From assembly GCA_963966185.1 (NCBI GenBank), contig CAWZYM010000369.1, positions 1,323,501 to 1,387,500 of the forward strand: 64,000 nucleotides of DNA, written 5' to 3'. A program made the position numbers and the translations under genes. This DNA is from Rhabditoides inermis (taxonomy: Eukaryota; Nematoda; Chromadorea; Rhabditida; Rhabditidae). The notes beneath the pieces were generated by a model, which was not told the origin of the DNA, made no database searches, and was given only the letters and a program-made list of their open reading frames with translations. Below, piece by piece: positions 22,538 through 32,700 of this stretch; within the stretch, counting starts at the first letter, position 1; each line of letters opens with the position of its first letter.

Positions 22538-22937
22538 ATGCCGGACGCGTCTGCCGAACCGCCATCCGTCAAGGTCAGCATCGACGGACCGGGGAGCGAG
22601 GAGGACAAGGTATGGAGAGGGCGGGAGAGGGAGGGAGGGAGGGAGAGAGAGAGAGAGAGAGATAGATCGAGAGAGAGGGAGGGAGAGAGGGAGAGAGCGA
22701 GAGAGGAAGAGAGAGGGAGGTATAAGTATTTCGCAGCGGTCTCGCTGCTCCACACACACTCTCGTCCTCCTCCTTCTCCTCATCATCGGATTTACTGAAC
22801 ACGCGACCGAAGAACTTTTCACAGACTGGTTCTCCATCGATCCGAAGACGCCACGTGATCCCTTGATCACTGTCTGCCAAGTCGTGGACAATATAATCAG
22901 AGATTTCTTGATTAAAAGACGAATTCGACTTCGATGA
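22538..22937 (+). CDS. Two-exon single-pass membrane protein, 90 aa
   Basis: Exon 1 22538-22609 (MPDASAEPPSVKVSIDGPG, ends EEDK at a GTATGG donor) joins in phase to 22737-22937 behind TTTCGCAG, stop TGA. Exon 2 opens with a basic stub, then a hydrophobic helix (LVLLLLLIIGF) and a lumenal or extracellular tail (TEELFTDWFSIDPKTP, IIRDFLIKRRIRLR). Type II topology is likely. The intron is a GA/GGGA microsatellite. The opposite strand over exon 2 is also open; I prefer this reading because it is a complete gene ending 40 bp from its convergent neighbour. Confidence 0.55.
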
Positions 22938-22977
22938 GACGAGTCTGCGTAGATGTAAAATGGTCAACACATACCCG

Positions 22978-23270
22978 TCAAATTTGAAGCTGCAGTGTGA
23001 CGGGCAGCAACTCCATGCCAAACACTGCTGTACCGACGAGCTTTGATCCCGAATTTCGCGCAAAGTTTTCTTCGTCAAGGAAAGGGTTTCCTAAATGTTA
23101 CTTGAACGCAACTAGGTTAAAGAAATATCAACACAAAATGAACCTTTCTGCGCTGATACTGGTGGGGAAGACGCAGGAACTGCTTCAAAAATGAAGTTGC
23201 CCTCTCCATCGGACAGTGAAACGTCGGTCTCCGAGTCACTCACAAATACAAGGTCCATCGCCACTGCCAT
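22978..23270 (-). CDS. Two-exon acidic protein, 79 aa
   Basis: Exons 23270-23144 (MAVAMDLVFVSDSETDVSLS, then EAVPASSPP) and 23090-22978 (NPFLDEENFARNSG, VFGMELLPVTLQLQI, TGA), in phase with a TAACATTTAG acceptor. Ser/Asp/Glu-rich. No family recognised. It is convergent with the 22538-22937 gene, with 40 bp between stop codons. Confidence 0.5.
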
Positions 23271-23514
23271 CTAGAGTTGTTTTTTCAAATAAAATTAACA
23301 AGGAATTTTCCAATAAATAAATGAACAAAAAATAAACGAAAATGAACAGATTGTGCAACATTCTGCAAAATCAGGTACACCAACTCATTGCAGAATCTTA
23401 ATGACACTACCAAAATGTTTTTTGAAAAATCAGATGTTTCATTTATTGTCATTTATTTACATTTATATAATATATAATGTGGTTTATAATGTTTGTCACG
23501 CACAGTAGTTTGTA

Positions 23515-24072
23515 ATGGACAAAATGTCCGACTCATCGTCGCCGCCACACAGCTCCAGTCTCAAGACCGGTTACATTTGGGTTGAACCCGGATTTACAAG
23601 CGGCATTGAAGTTACTGAGGTGAACTTTCATTCACTACATTTATTAAATATATGATAATATATTCAAAATGATTTTATAGGCTACCCTTAATAACAGACT
23701 TTCTGCGAGGATGGTCTATCAAAAACTCGATTCTCAAAAGGTCGACTGACGGGGTCAGCTATCGCTCTGCCAAATTGCCTTCCGAAAAAGGCCGATTGAT
23801 CACTTTCAACTTTTCAAGTTAGCACGACAATCACAAAGTTGAGTATTTCAATGTTTGGCTGAGTATTTCAGTTTGATTAATTTTGTTTTGATTTATAGCT
23901 CGTTTTCAAACCCAAACTGGCCTCCCCACCGGAAAAAGAGTACGAGCTTCACATCGAGTTTGAAAATGACGGAACTCCAGCGGATCAGGTGAGTGAACAG
24001 TTGTTTATGATATTGTTGGTTTAGGAAAACTCTGCGGAAACAACACAAGCTGCCACCATTTACGCTACCTGA
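23515..24072 (+). CDS. Four-exon protein, 100 aa, unknown function
   Basis: Exons 23515-23619 (MDKMSDSSSPPHSSS, TGYIWVEPGFTSG), 23681-23740 (NNRLSARMVYQKLDSQK), 23899-23988 (LVFKPKLASPPEKEYELHIE) and 24025-24072 (QAATIYAT, TGA), all in phase zero with good splice signals. Small, acidic, no signal peptide or membrane helix. In another frame the third and fourth exons run on into the gene that follows, so the boundary between the two genes is not certain. Confidence 0.5.
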
Positions 24073-24121
24073 TGTGCAATCTCATAAAGCAAGAGGCCTG
24101 GTATGTACATGTTGGTTATAG

Positions 24122-25986
24122 GTCACAGTGTTGTACTCAGGCTCGCTCCTCCCAGTTCGCCTTATCCAAACGGATGAGCCCCGCAGATCTGTTTCTCAGG
24201 CGCACGTCGAACACATTAAAATGGTACGCTGGTTTTATTCAAGAATAAAAAAGTTTTTTTTCCAAATTCAGGTCATACTACAGCAGAAGTGGATTCCTTC
24301 CAGCACAATCATTGTCAACAAAATAAACGGCGTGTATCAGTGTCTAGACGAGAACCATCGGTGAGAGTACACATTTTTTGAATCAATTTTTTTCAGTTCG
24401 GGCGATTCAACAACTTTTACATGAACGGCCAGACGATGCTGACAGACTTCCCGACACCATAAACTGCCAAATCTATGAGGCTCTCAATCCATCGTTTGCA
24501 GCTCTTGTCCGCCTGAATGCCGAGATCCCAAAACGGCCAGATCCAGTAGCAGACAAGGTACTATTTTGTTTTTGGAAATTTTTAATGATTATTGTAGGTC
24601 TGTATCGAACTGCTGCAATGTACACTGTTGGAACATGTCCCAACCCTCCGTCTGCCAACGCCCAGACGCTGTACGGCGAGGCTCTCCAGAAGCATCTACC
24701 CTCGGAAGTATGATTTTCTCACATTGGTATGGTATGAGTTCATGATTCGTTCCTTCAGAAGGATAACTATCTGACACGTCTTGCTGTGCTTCCTCAAAAA
24801 TGGTATAAACCATTCACATCTTATCTCAGGAAGTTTGACATCCGGCGGTATGTTAGCGATAATTATACTATTTAACTTTGTTTACAGACTCACCAAGGAG
24901 GAGAGTCGCGCGTGGTGTGCTAGATCACACCAGTTCGCCACAGCCCTGGAACAAGCTCTGCTCATGATCAACCGCAGATCGCATCTCACCGCCGAGCAGT
25001 CGCGCATGGTACTACTTTAATGATATAGTTTTCATTTGACATTGTCTGTTATTAGCAAATAGTAAGAACACTTTGATTTTTGGTATTGAATGTTGAGGAG
25101 GGTGAGGATTCGCCCCTCTTCTCCTCTTCATCCGCAAATGGGCGGCCAACAAAGTCAACGAAAATGAAACTGTGACGGAAACACTCACTCGAATCTGTGG
25201 ATATGCTCTCGGCGATCCTTCCGGAACCATAGACGCGTGTAAGAAACAAATGTGAGTATGAAGTTTTTAGTATTATTTTTGTAAAATATAGATTTTTGGT
25301 TTACATTAAAAAAATTCAGATACGGGAGCAACAGCAACGTGAGACGTAGAGTACTTCTTCCTCAGGAGGAAGTTATCCAGCATCTCAAGCAGGGAAGCAT
25401 TGTCGTCTCCGGATCCCCTGCATCTTCTCCCCAACACATTGTCACATGGTCAGTCTTGGTGCATACTGAACTAACGTGTGAGTTGTAGTGTTCACTTCGA
25501 TGACCTCAGCAAGAAGTGTGATGTATGCATATTCTTCCACAATGTGGGTTATATAATAAGCTTTTAAAAGAGTACTATTCTATTAGTGTTGGCTTACTTT
25601 TTCTGGTTTTCTTCGACACGGATCTGTCTACTGTTAATTTCGAGCAACACGTGCACCATCTTCCTCCTTCCAGTTATCTGCGACCTCACTGTGCTCCAGT
25701 TCACACGTAGAGTGAGCGTGATCCGCTCGCTACGTTTTCCTCCCGGGGATGTCTTCATGACTGTCTACACACATCGGCTACGGAACTCTGGTAAGTGTTC
25801 TTTTTATGCACTTCTGCTTTGGTTTGTACTTGTGTTTGTTGCGTGATTACAATATACGCTTTTGCAGACGACTGCGTGACAGAGAGAAAGAGGAGGGAGA
25901 TGTCGTCTGTAAAATCGGCTGCGCGCCGATTTTGCATGCGAACCAGGGCGATACAAAAATTCAAAATAAAGTTTTTGGAAATGTAA
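24122..25986 (+). CDS. ParB/sulfiredoxin-fold-like protein, probably frameshifted
   Basis: Exons 24122-24223, 24272-24360, 24397-24557, 24598-24726, 24759-24847, 24888-25008, about 25107-25251, 25320-25448, 25489-25517, 25674-25790 and 25868-25986 (TAA). VILQQKWIPSSTIIV, then NGVYQCLDENHR followed by RAIQQLLHERP, recalls the ParB/sulfiredoxin 'position, then GxHRxxA' core. This is a resemblance, not a proven assignment. The remainder (CIELLQCTLLEHV, RAWCARSHQFATALEQALLM, VNENETVTETLTRICGYAL, VHFDDLSKK, VSVIRSLRFPPGDVF) I do not recognise. The joins before 24397 and before 25107 are each out of phase by one base, so this is a decaying gene, a misassembled one, or my boundaries are wrong there. 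The 5' end may extend into 24025-24105. Confidence 0.45.
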
Positions 25987-26071
25987 GCCGAAAACGGCTG
26001 CATTATTCTCAAACAATCTTAAACTAACATTTCAAACTGTAGTTTTGACGATAGCAAACAAAAACATGATT

Positions 26072-26387
26072 TTAAAGGGAGTGTACACTCTGATTTCCGA
26101 AGTTGAGTTAGCACCGGGATGTGAAAATATGTTGAAAACGACTCAGTTTTGTCAATACAACTATTTGCTGAAAATGTCTGCAAGTTGGTGAAAATTGAGC
26201 GCAAAATGTATCAAAATGCAGAAATTGGTGCCAATTGGTGCCAATTTTCAATGTTCAACAGAATTTTTCATCGACTTATAGGTATCTCCGACACATAGTT
26301 GCAATGACAAAAGTACATCATTTTCAACATATTTTCACATCCCGGTGCTAACTCAACTTCGAAATTCAGAGTGTACACTCCCTTTAA
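26072..26387. mobile_element. 310-bp TTAA MITE, copy 3
   Basis: Full-length copy of the family at 5469-5773, with intact arms and TTAA at both ends, 45 bp left of the Tigger-like element. Confidence 0.9.
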
Positions 26388-26432
26388 AACATGCAAATAT
26401 TGCAACTCACATTGCACTACTTATATTCACTA

Positions 26433-27129
26433 TAGTGGGTCCCCCGTTTTCGCGGTAGGCGAAGTATCTCTGGCCGAAGAAATGACGCAGACCGATGTGA
26501 AAATTATGCAAATGCGCCTCATTCCCAGGATTGCTATATATAGTAGAAAATTTCTGTAATAGGAGAGACAAAATCATGAATGTGCTCTCTGAGAGTTGTA
26601 GTGGGGGTCAAGAACCACCTACTGACGAAGTTTGAGTGGTTTTCATGAAGCGACTGTGGAGTTATTTAGCGAACTGTGTCTTCTCATAGCGAAAACTACT
26701 GTTCAACATCATACTATGATCTTAGTAATGTGCCAACTAAGTCCCTATAGGTGTCAATAGACAACTGGTGCTTGATATCGATCGATTTACCGGCTGGATT
26801 TAAAGATATGACTCAAATGTAATTAGCATTTTATTAATTATCTCTTCTCTGAGAAACAATTTTCAAAATCCGCTCTCCGAGATTTGTAGGGAACCCATCC
26901 AAGAACCTCATATCAAATTTTTGTGCAAGTTCATGAAGTTTGGAAAGAGTTATTTCCATTCTTAGGTTCACGGATACTGTATCGAACACGCTCATTTGCA
27001 TGTCATTTCCATAAATGAGAGTGCGCAATGAAGAAAATGTGAACTGTTCAACGCATCAAGTATGCGCTTGTGCATAATAAAAGAATGACGATTCACAACT
27101 TGCCTACCGCCAAAACGGGGGAGCCACTA
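26433..27129. mobile_element. Non-autonomous pogo/Tigger-like DNA transposon, 697 bp
   Basis: The left end TAGTGGGTCCCCCGTTTTCG and the inverted right end TAGTGGCTCCCCCGTTTTGG continue as GCGGTAGGC, giving terminal inverted repeats of about 31 bp. Both ends are flanked by TA. The 'GTGG..CCCCGTTTTCGCGG' terminus is like pogo/Tigger elements, which use a TA target. No transposase frame inside. A relative lies at 41330-41415. Confidence 0.75.
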
Positions 27130-27331
27130 TATATGAACGATTTTTCATCATCATAGATTTATTATAGAAATAGTTTCCATTTTCGTAAAGTTCCTCGAAA
27201 ATCGTCTTAATATTCGAGTGACGCCGATCCTGCAAAAAAAGCAAATGAACTAAGAACCCGACTTTTATCATTCCGAGTTTCAGTCGCTCTTTGTATTTAC
27301 GCCAGTATTTACGCCATTTTTCTAACTTCAT
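27104..27331 (-). CDS. Short two-exon coding stretch entering a transposon end
   Basis: Exons 27331-27263 (KWRKYWRKYKERLKLG) and 27239-27104 (DRRHSNIKTIFEELYENGN, YFYNKSMMMKNRSY). The reading frame runs from host DNA into the right terminal repeat of the Tigger-like element, which supplies the last seven residues and stop. It may be the 3' end of the gene upstream on the same strand. Very basic; no family recognised. Confidence 0.4.
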   Translation of the reverse strand: MKLEKWRKYWRKYKERLKLGMIKVGFLVHLLFLQDRRHSNIKTIFEELYENGNYFYNKSMMMKNRSYIVAPPFWR

Positions 27332-27596
27332 TTGCATTGAGAGTCATCACGCGGTCGTAGGTGTGCCTTCCTCCTCCAGTCTGCCGCGCCCTTCAAGCCT
27401 TGAAGGAAGTGTTCGCCGCCCGCCATCCATCTGATTCTGACCATGCAGCCAGAGCCCGTTTGCCAATCTCCTCTTTCACTTCTCCCATTCTGTCCATACT
27501 TGCACCGTCCACAGCAGGGCTCATCGCCGTCGTCCTTTGTTCACATTATTGGAATCGCCTGTCACTACAGTGCAGACACGCTGCCCCGTCCCGGGA

Positions 27597-28308
27597 CTAG
27601 TCTTCAATACGGGAACAGCGCATCCCCTCTCCCTGTGCATCTGAACCTATTCCGGTTCTTCTGCCGGAAATGGTTCGGGTGCACTGTGCGACAGACTGTA
27701 GCACCTCCTCGTATTCCTTCACATCGTAGGCATCAGTTGGTATGTCGACGCCTACTAATCGAAGCACGTATTCGTTTGGATCGACATCCGAATAGCACAA
27801 ACTGCTGGAGACAAGAACAAATTCTATTCACGAATACGGTAGCTGGGGCTACCAAAACTTCTGTCCCGTGATGACTAGTGGACCCTATCGAGTAATAGAG
27901 CTCATACCCCGATCGATTCGTTAGCACCATGTCCCTTCCGTACTTCACTCGCAGCCAATAGATCCACGGGCAGATGTAGTAGGGCCTCTTCGATTCCCTT
28001 GCACTTTACTCGTGCTCGCTAGACCACGTACATTGAGATATCCGATCACAGCAGTCTCCACTTCTCTTCTCATGAGGTTCCTCTCCTCCCGCGCGTGCTC
28101 CACCTGTGAACCGCGGGCGAAACAAACGAAACCACCCAATCGGGGCGAAAATGAATGAATGAACGTTCAACATCATTATTTACACCAACTTTTGCACGTA
28201 ACAGTTTACGGTAACCACTGTGATCAAAATAGAAACAACGTGTTTTTTCAACTTGGCGGCTCGATTTTCATCTCGTTCCACGGCCAGTCTACTGGAGTCG
28301 CGGTCAGT
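27597..28308 (-). CDS. Multi-exon gene with coiled coil, 5' end unknown
   Basis: Exons 28308-28240 (TDRDSSRLAVERDENRAAK), 28103-28032 (VEHAREERNLMRREVETAV), 27997-27928 (GIEEALLHLPVDLLAASEV) and 27823-27597 (CYSDVDPNEYVLRLVGVD, DVKEYEEVLQSVAQCTRT, TAG) connect in phase. The first two exons form a charged helix. 'PNEYVLRLVGVD' faintly resembles the Ras-binding region of PI3-kinases, but I would not assign it. The start codon lies upstream and was not found. The last exon may splice on toward 27331. Confidence 0.5.
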
Positions 28309-29725
28309 CTGTTTAGGAAAGGCTGAAAGTTGGAAACTGAACACATGGAGAGGTTGTTGCTTCTAAAAGCAAAAAGCGTACATTGTCGGCTCTCAATTGG
28401 CGGATCAGAAGTTTGCAAAAAGTGGAGGAAGACAGTTCAAGTCTGGGGTGAGTCGAGACGACCGCAACGCGTGTCATGTAACGCGTCGCGGTCGGGTTTC
28501 ATGACTGCTCTCATTTCAGTCGCGCGATCCGTTCGGCGACAAGTCGCGCAGTCCCTTCCGCCATCTTTCTCTTTCGAAATACCCGCGCCAATCCCACGGC
28601 TTCTTGAAGATTTAGAAAACTCAATAACAAGGTGTTTTGTAGAGAGTGTCAAGTATTGATGGTATGTACATATGCAGATGTTTGGAAATAAAGAGTGGCT
28701 GTGTTAAATTCGATAATGATTGTGAACTGAGCCGACTGTGAAGTGGCTCGCATATAATCAATGATAACGATGTAGACTAAAAGTATGGTTGAAGTATGTG
28801 TAATGTCCTCAAGATATAGTTACGCCGACGGTGTTCATCAGCGGCAGCGGGTGATGGATGGACTTCGAAAACATCGATCGCGAAGAGACTTGTCTCCGAG
28901 TCCGAGAGTTTTATCGGCTCCGAGGATTTCTTTCCGGTTTCAATACCGTAGATGTAGAGAGTAGCAGAAGCGAATATCAGTCCAGTTAGTGTCCTTCGCC
29001 GCACAGCAGGAGTGGGCAAGCGAAAACCGCGCGCTGGCAGAGAAATGATAGGAATGACAAGCATTACCAATAGCTCGTATCCACGGGACTACCGAAACTC
29101 GTGTTGTTGGAATTTGCAGTAGGCGTTATATTACTGTATATTACCGTAACCTCACCGTAACGTACGTAATTACCTTTGTGCTACTTGATTCGATTATAAA
29201 GATTCGGATTTTGATTGAGAACATCCCACTGCCGGAGGTATGCTTTTTTCCGGAGTTATACCCGTCACACTGCTTGTCGCGTCAGTCACAATATCTGATT
29301 GGCGCGTGTTTCTTAATAGAGTGTATGCAGCCATGAAAGAGAGTTAGGTGGTGGTTGGATGTGTAGACTTATTGTTAAACATCTTTTGTGTTTGTTCAAC
29401 CAGCAAATTTACTTGGCACCTTTGCCAACAATCACTGACTTCGTGATTTTTCCGAATCTTCTAATTATGAAACAACGAAATCGATTTTAATATCAAAAAC
29501 CAAGCAAGCTTTGTTGCAATTTCATCAATCTGAAAGTGAACGCTATTTTTAAAAACGATTTTACTCACAAAAGGCAAACAAAGTGAGATTGAAACATGGC
29601 AATGCGGTACTTATTGAATCAATACGAATGCATTCAAAATGCAGCTAACACACTTACAAATACACTAGGGATACGAATACGGTGGATTGAACTGATGATC
29701 GCCTCTGGTGTCGACAACTTGCCGG
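28309..29725. other. Gap with one small ORF
   Basis: Includes the 28777-29064 reading frame. The + frame 28330-28659 is open but shows no splice or codon evidence. Around 29120-29165 are several TTACCGTAA/TTACTGTA motifs like those elsewhere in intergenic DNA. Confidence 0.45.
28777..29064 (-). CDS. Hypothetical 95-aa protein
   Basis: ATG to stop, possibly with an intron in the first third. One hydrophobic segment (LTGLIFASATLYIYG) is followed by an acidic serine stretch (KLSDSETSLFAIDVFEVHP) and NYILRTLHILQPYF. SDSET also occurs in the 22978-23270 protein, perhaps by chance. Unrecognised. Confidence 0.35.
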   Translation of the reverse strand: MLVIPIISLPARGFRLPTPAVRRRTLTGLIFASATLYIYGIETGKKSSEPIKLSDSETSLFAIDVFEVHPSPAAADEHRRRNYILRTLHILQPYF

Positions 29726-32700
29726 TCAGACTCTCCGGACAGGCCAGAACTGAGTGGTCGATCCCGGCTTGTTACAGCCGATCCTCGGCTGCACTGAATA
29801 CTTGTCCCAGAATAGGTAGTGATAGGAGCAGGTCTCGGGAGAGCACTCGATGTTGTTGCCGCACTCGTGGATCCAGCAACACTTGTTCGCGCCCCGAAGA
29901 CACTTCTGGATCGTGTAGCCGAACTTTTCGTGCTGAATAGCGACGTGTTCCCTGTAATTGATCAGTGATCCAAGATGAGACGGCACACTTTATGAGTTTT
30001 GTCAACACCGAGAACTGTGTCGAATACACATTTCATGTGAGATACGCGATATGCATAATCAAGTCAGTCGAACTTTTCACTATTTCTCATTGTCGTGTGT
30101 TGTCGTGTCTCTCATTGTCTATCTCTCACTATCTCTCTCAAGGGCATAATAATAATAATAATATTTATTACCGCGTATACTATATATATGAACACAGGAC
30201 AAACACATAATAAGAGTGAATACGGCATTGGAAAATAAATAAACACAAAATAGGATAAAACAGATAACACAGGTTCCCAAATGAGCACTTATCTAATTTT
30301 GGACGGAGGGAACAATGGGGGTTATCTAGGAGGTACGATTTCACTGTTTGATGTTTCGCAGATAAAATGATGTTGTTGGGGAGTGTGTTCCATAGTGCAA
30401 AAACCCTACTGAAAAACGTGCTGCTCTTTAAAGTTGTGTCAAAGCAAGGAATCAGGCGCCACCCATGAGAAACACGAGACCGGGAAGGTACAATGTTGAA
30501 GAGGCCAGAATACTCTAGACTAGTGCGATTAGTCATAACCTTATGAATATACGCAATATCGTTTATTAAGCGTCGCTCTTCGAGCGTTTGGAGATCTAAT
30601 AGCTGGAGGCGTTGGGGATAAGTGAGCGAGAAAAAGCCGGCACGGTGACATATTCGGCGCGTAAAATGTCTCTGTACCGACTCAATCAGATTCACCGACC
30701 CCACATCTTTAGGATTCCATAATTCTGTACAATACTCAAGTTGGCACCGAAAATAGGTTACGTATGCAACTTTAAGAACAGTGAGATTGCGAGTACGATA
30801 TACGCGCAGAAAGTCGTTTATGGAGTGAAACGTATTCTGAACAATGTTGGAATAGTGATCGTCAAAGACAAGAGAACTGCTGATAGAGACGCCTAAATCC
30901 CTGACAGTATCGGCAGGGGCGAGAGTTGTGCCGTGTGCGGAATACTCATGCCTGGGATTACGACGTCCTATATGCAGTATCTGTGTTTTCTGAGTAGATA
31001 TTTGTAAACCCCACTGAAGGGACCACCATGCGACTAAATCAATTGCCACTTGAAATTTATGCTGGGCGGAAGGATCATTCGCATCAAATGCGAAGGAAAT
31101 TTTCAAATCATCGGCGTAAAGCGCACACTCAACATAGTCGGGAAGATTGGAGATGATATCATTAATATATACATTGAACAGTATGGGACCTAGGCAAGAC
31201 CCCTGTGGTACACCACAGTTGACAAGCCGTGGAGAGGAAAGCTCATCACCGACCATTACTTGTTGGCGACGGTCGGTCAAGAAACTTCTAATCCATCCCA
31301 ATACGTTACCGCGAATTCCCAGTGAATGCAACTTTTTGTATAGCAAGTTGTGATTAATAGTATCGAATGCCTTCTTGAAATCAAAGTATATACAATCGAT
31401 AACCATTCCATTAGATAGGTGTTTCAACCAGTGACTATGACACTCAATAAGTTGAGCGTTTGTGGATCTATTCTTGCGAAAGCCAAATTGCCTAGATGTG
31501 AGAAGGGAATTCCTCTCAAGAAATTCCGTAATTTGCTTGACGCATATGCGTTCCAGAACTTTCGCAACACTACTAATAAGGCTGATAGGCCTGTAGTTGA
31601 GTGGATCATCACGAGCCCCCTTTTTATAAAGAGGTTTTATATACGCTAGTTTCCAAATCTCAGGGACATTGCATACGGAAGTAGACATTGAAAAAAGAAT
31701 AGAGAGTGGGACCGAAATCGTATCAACCGTATTTTTCAAAAAGGCATGCGAAATATTGTCAGGGCTCGTGTTCATTTTAGATGCTAGTTTGGAAATAGTT
31801 TTGTGTACATGTGCATACGAAATCTCAATGGTGGAGAGCTGACTGACAGCACAAGGAAGGGGCGCACCCGCAGGGATAGGACCTCGCTGCGAGAAGATCG
31901 CATCGAAGCACTCTCCGAACAGCTCCGCCTTCTCCCTCGACCCGTGAATCAACTCACCCTCACGAGAGAGCGAGGCGACACCATCACCAGGAAACAGTTT
32001 GGCGCGTACATCCCGAAATAGCGCGCGCTTGTTGCTACCATTGATTAATCTCGCCTCGCGTTTGCAGTTCCAAGAGAATAACGCCTTTCGTAGTTTATTT
32101 TGTGTTCTGTCCGAAGCACGGCTGGAAGGCTGTCTAATCGAATACTTAAGAGCTGCGCGTTTCAATTTGAGAATATGACTGGGAAGGTTAGTATTTTTAT
32201 ACGGGGGCAGAACGGGAATGTGAGTGTGGATGAGGTGTTGCATTCGCTGGTTGAAAAGCGCGGTAGCCTGTTCTAATGTCAGTCCTATAAAGGCAAGTGT
32301 CCAATCAGTACAAGCAATGGTTTTGTTTATTTCATTCCAATTCGCCCTCCGATATGCGAAACGCGGCCTCTCTCCAGCGGCCTCACTCACCCCGAGTCGC
32401 AGCCGATACTCAACGGGCAAGTGATCGCAGACAGAAAAACGCGGCATCACACGGACACATTGGAAAAGCGATATGGAATCAGTGAGAACGATGTCGAGAG
32501 TGTGCGCCCTTCGCCCCACTCGTCTCACCATCGTCGCATGGCGAACCATTTGAGAAAGGGAGTGGAGTGAGACGAAGTTCATCAAAGATCGATCAAACGC
32601 CTCAGTCGCCCGGAACGAATTCCAGTCGACCGATGGCGCATTGAAATCTCCTTGAATTATGTGACTATGGCTATCAGGTAAGAGAAGTGACTGAATTTCA

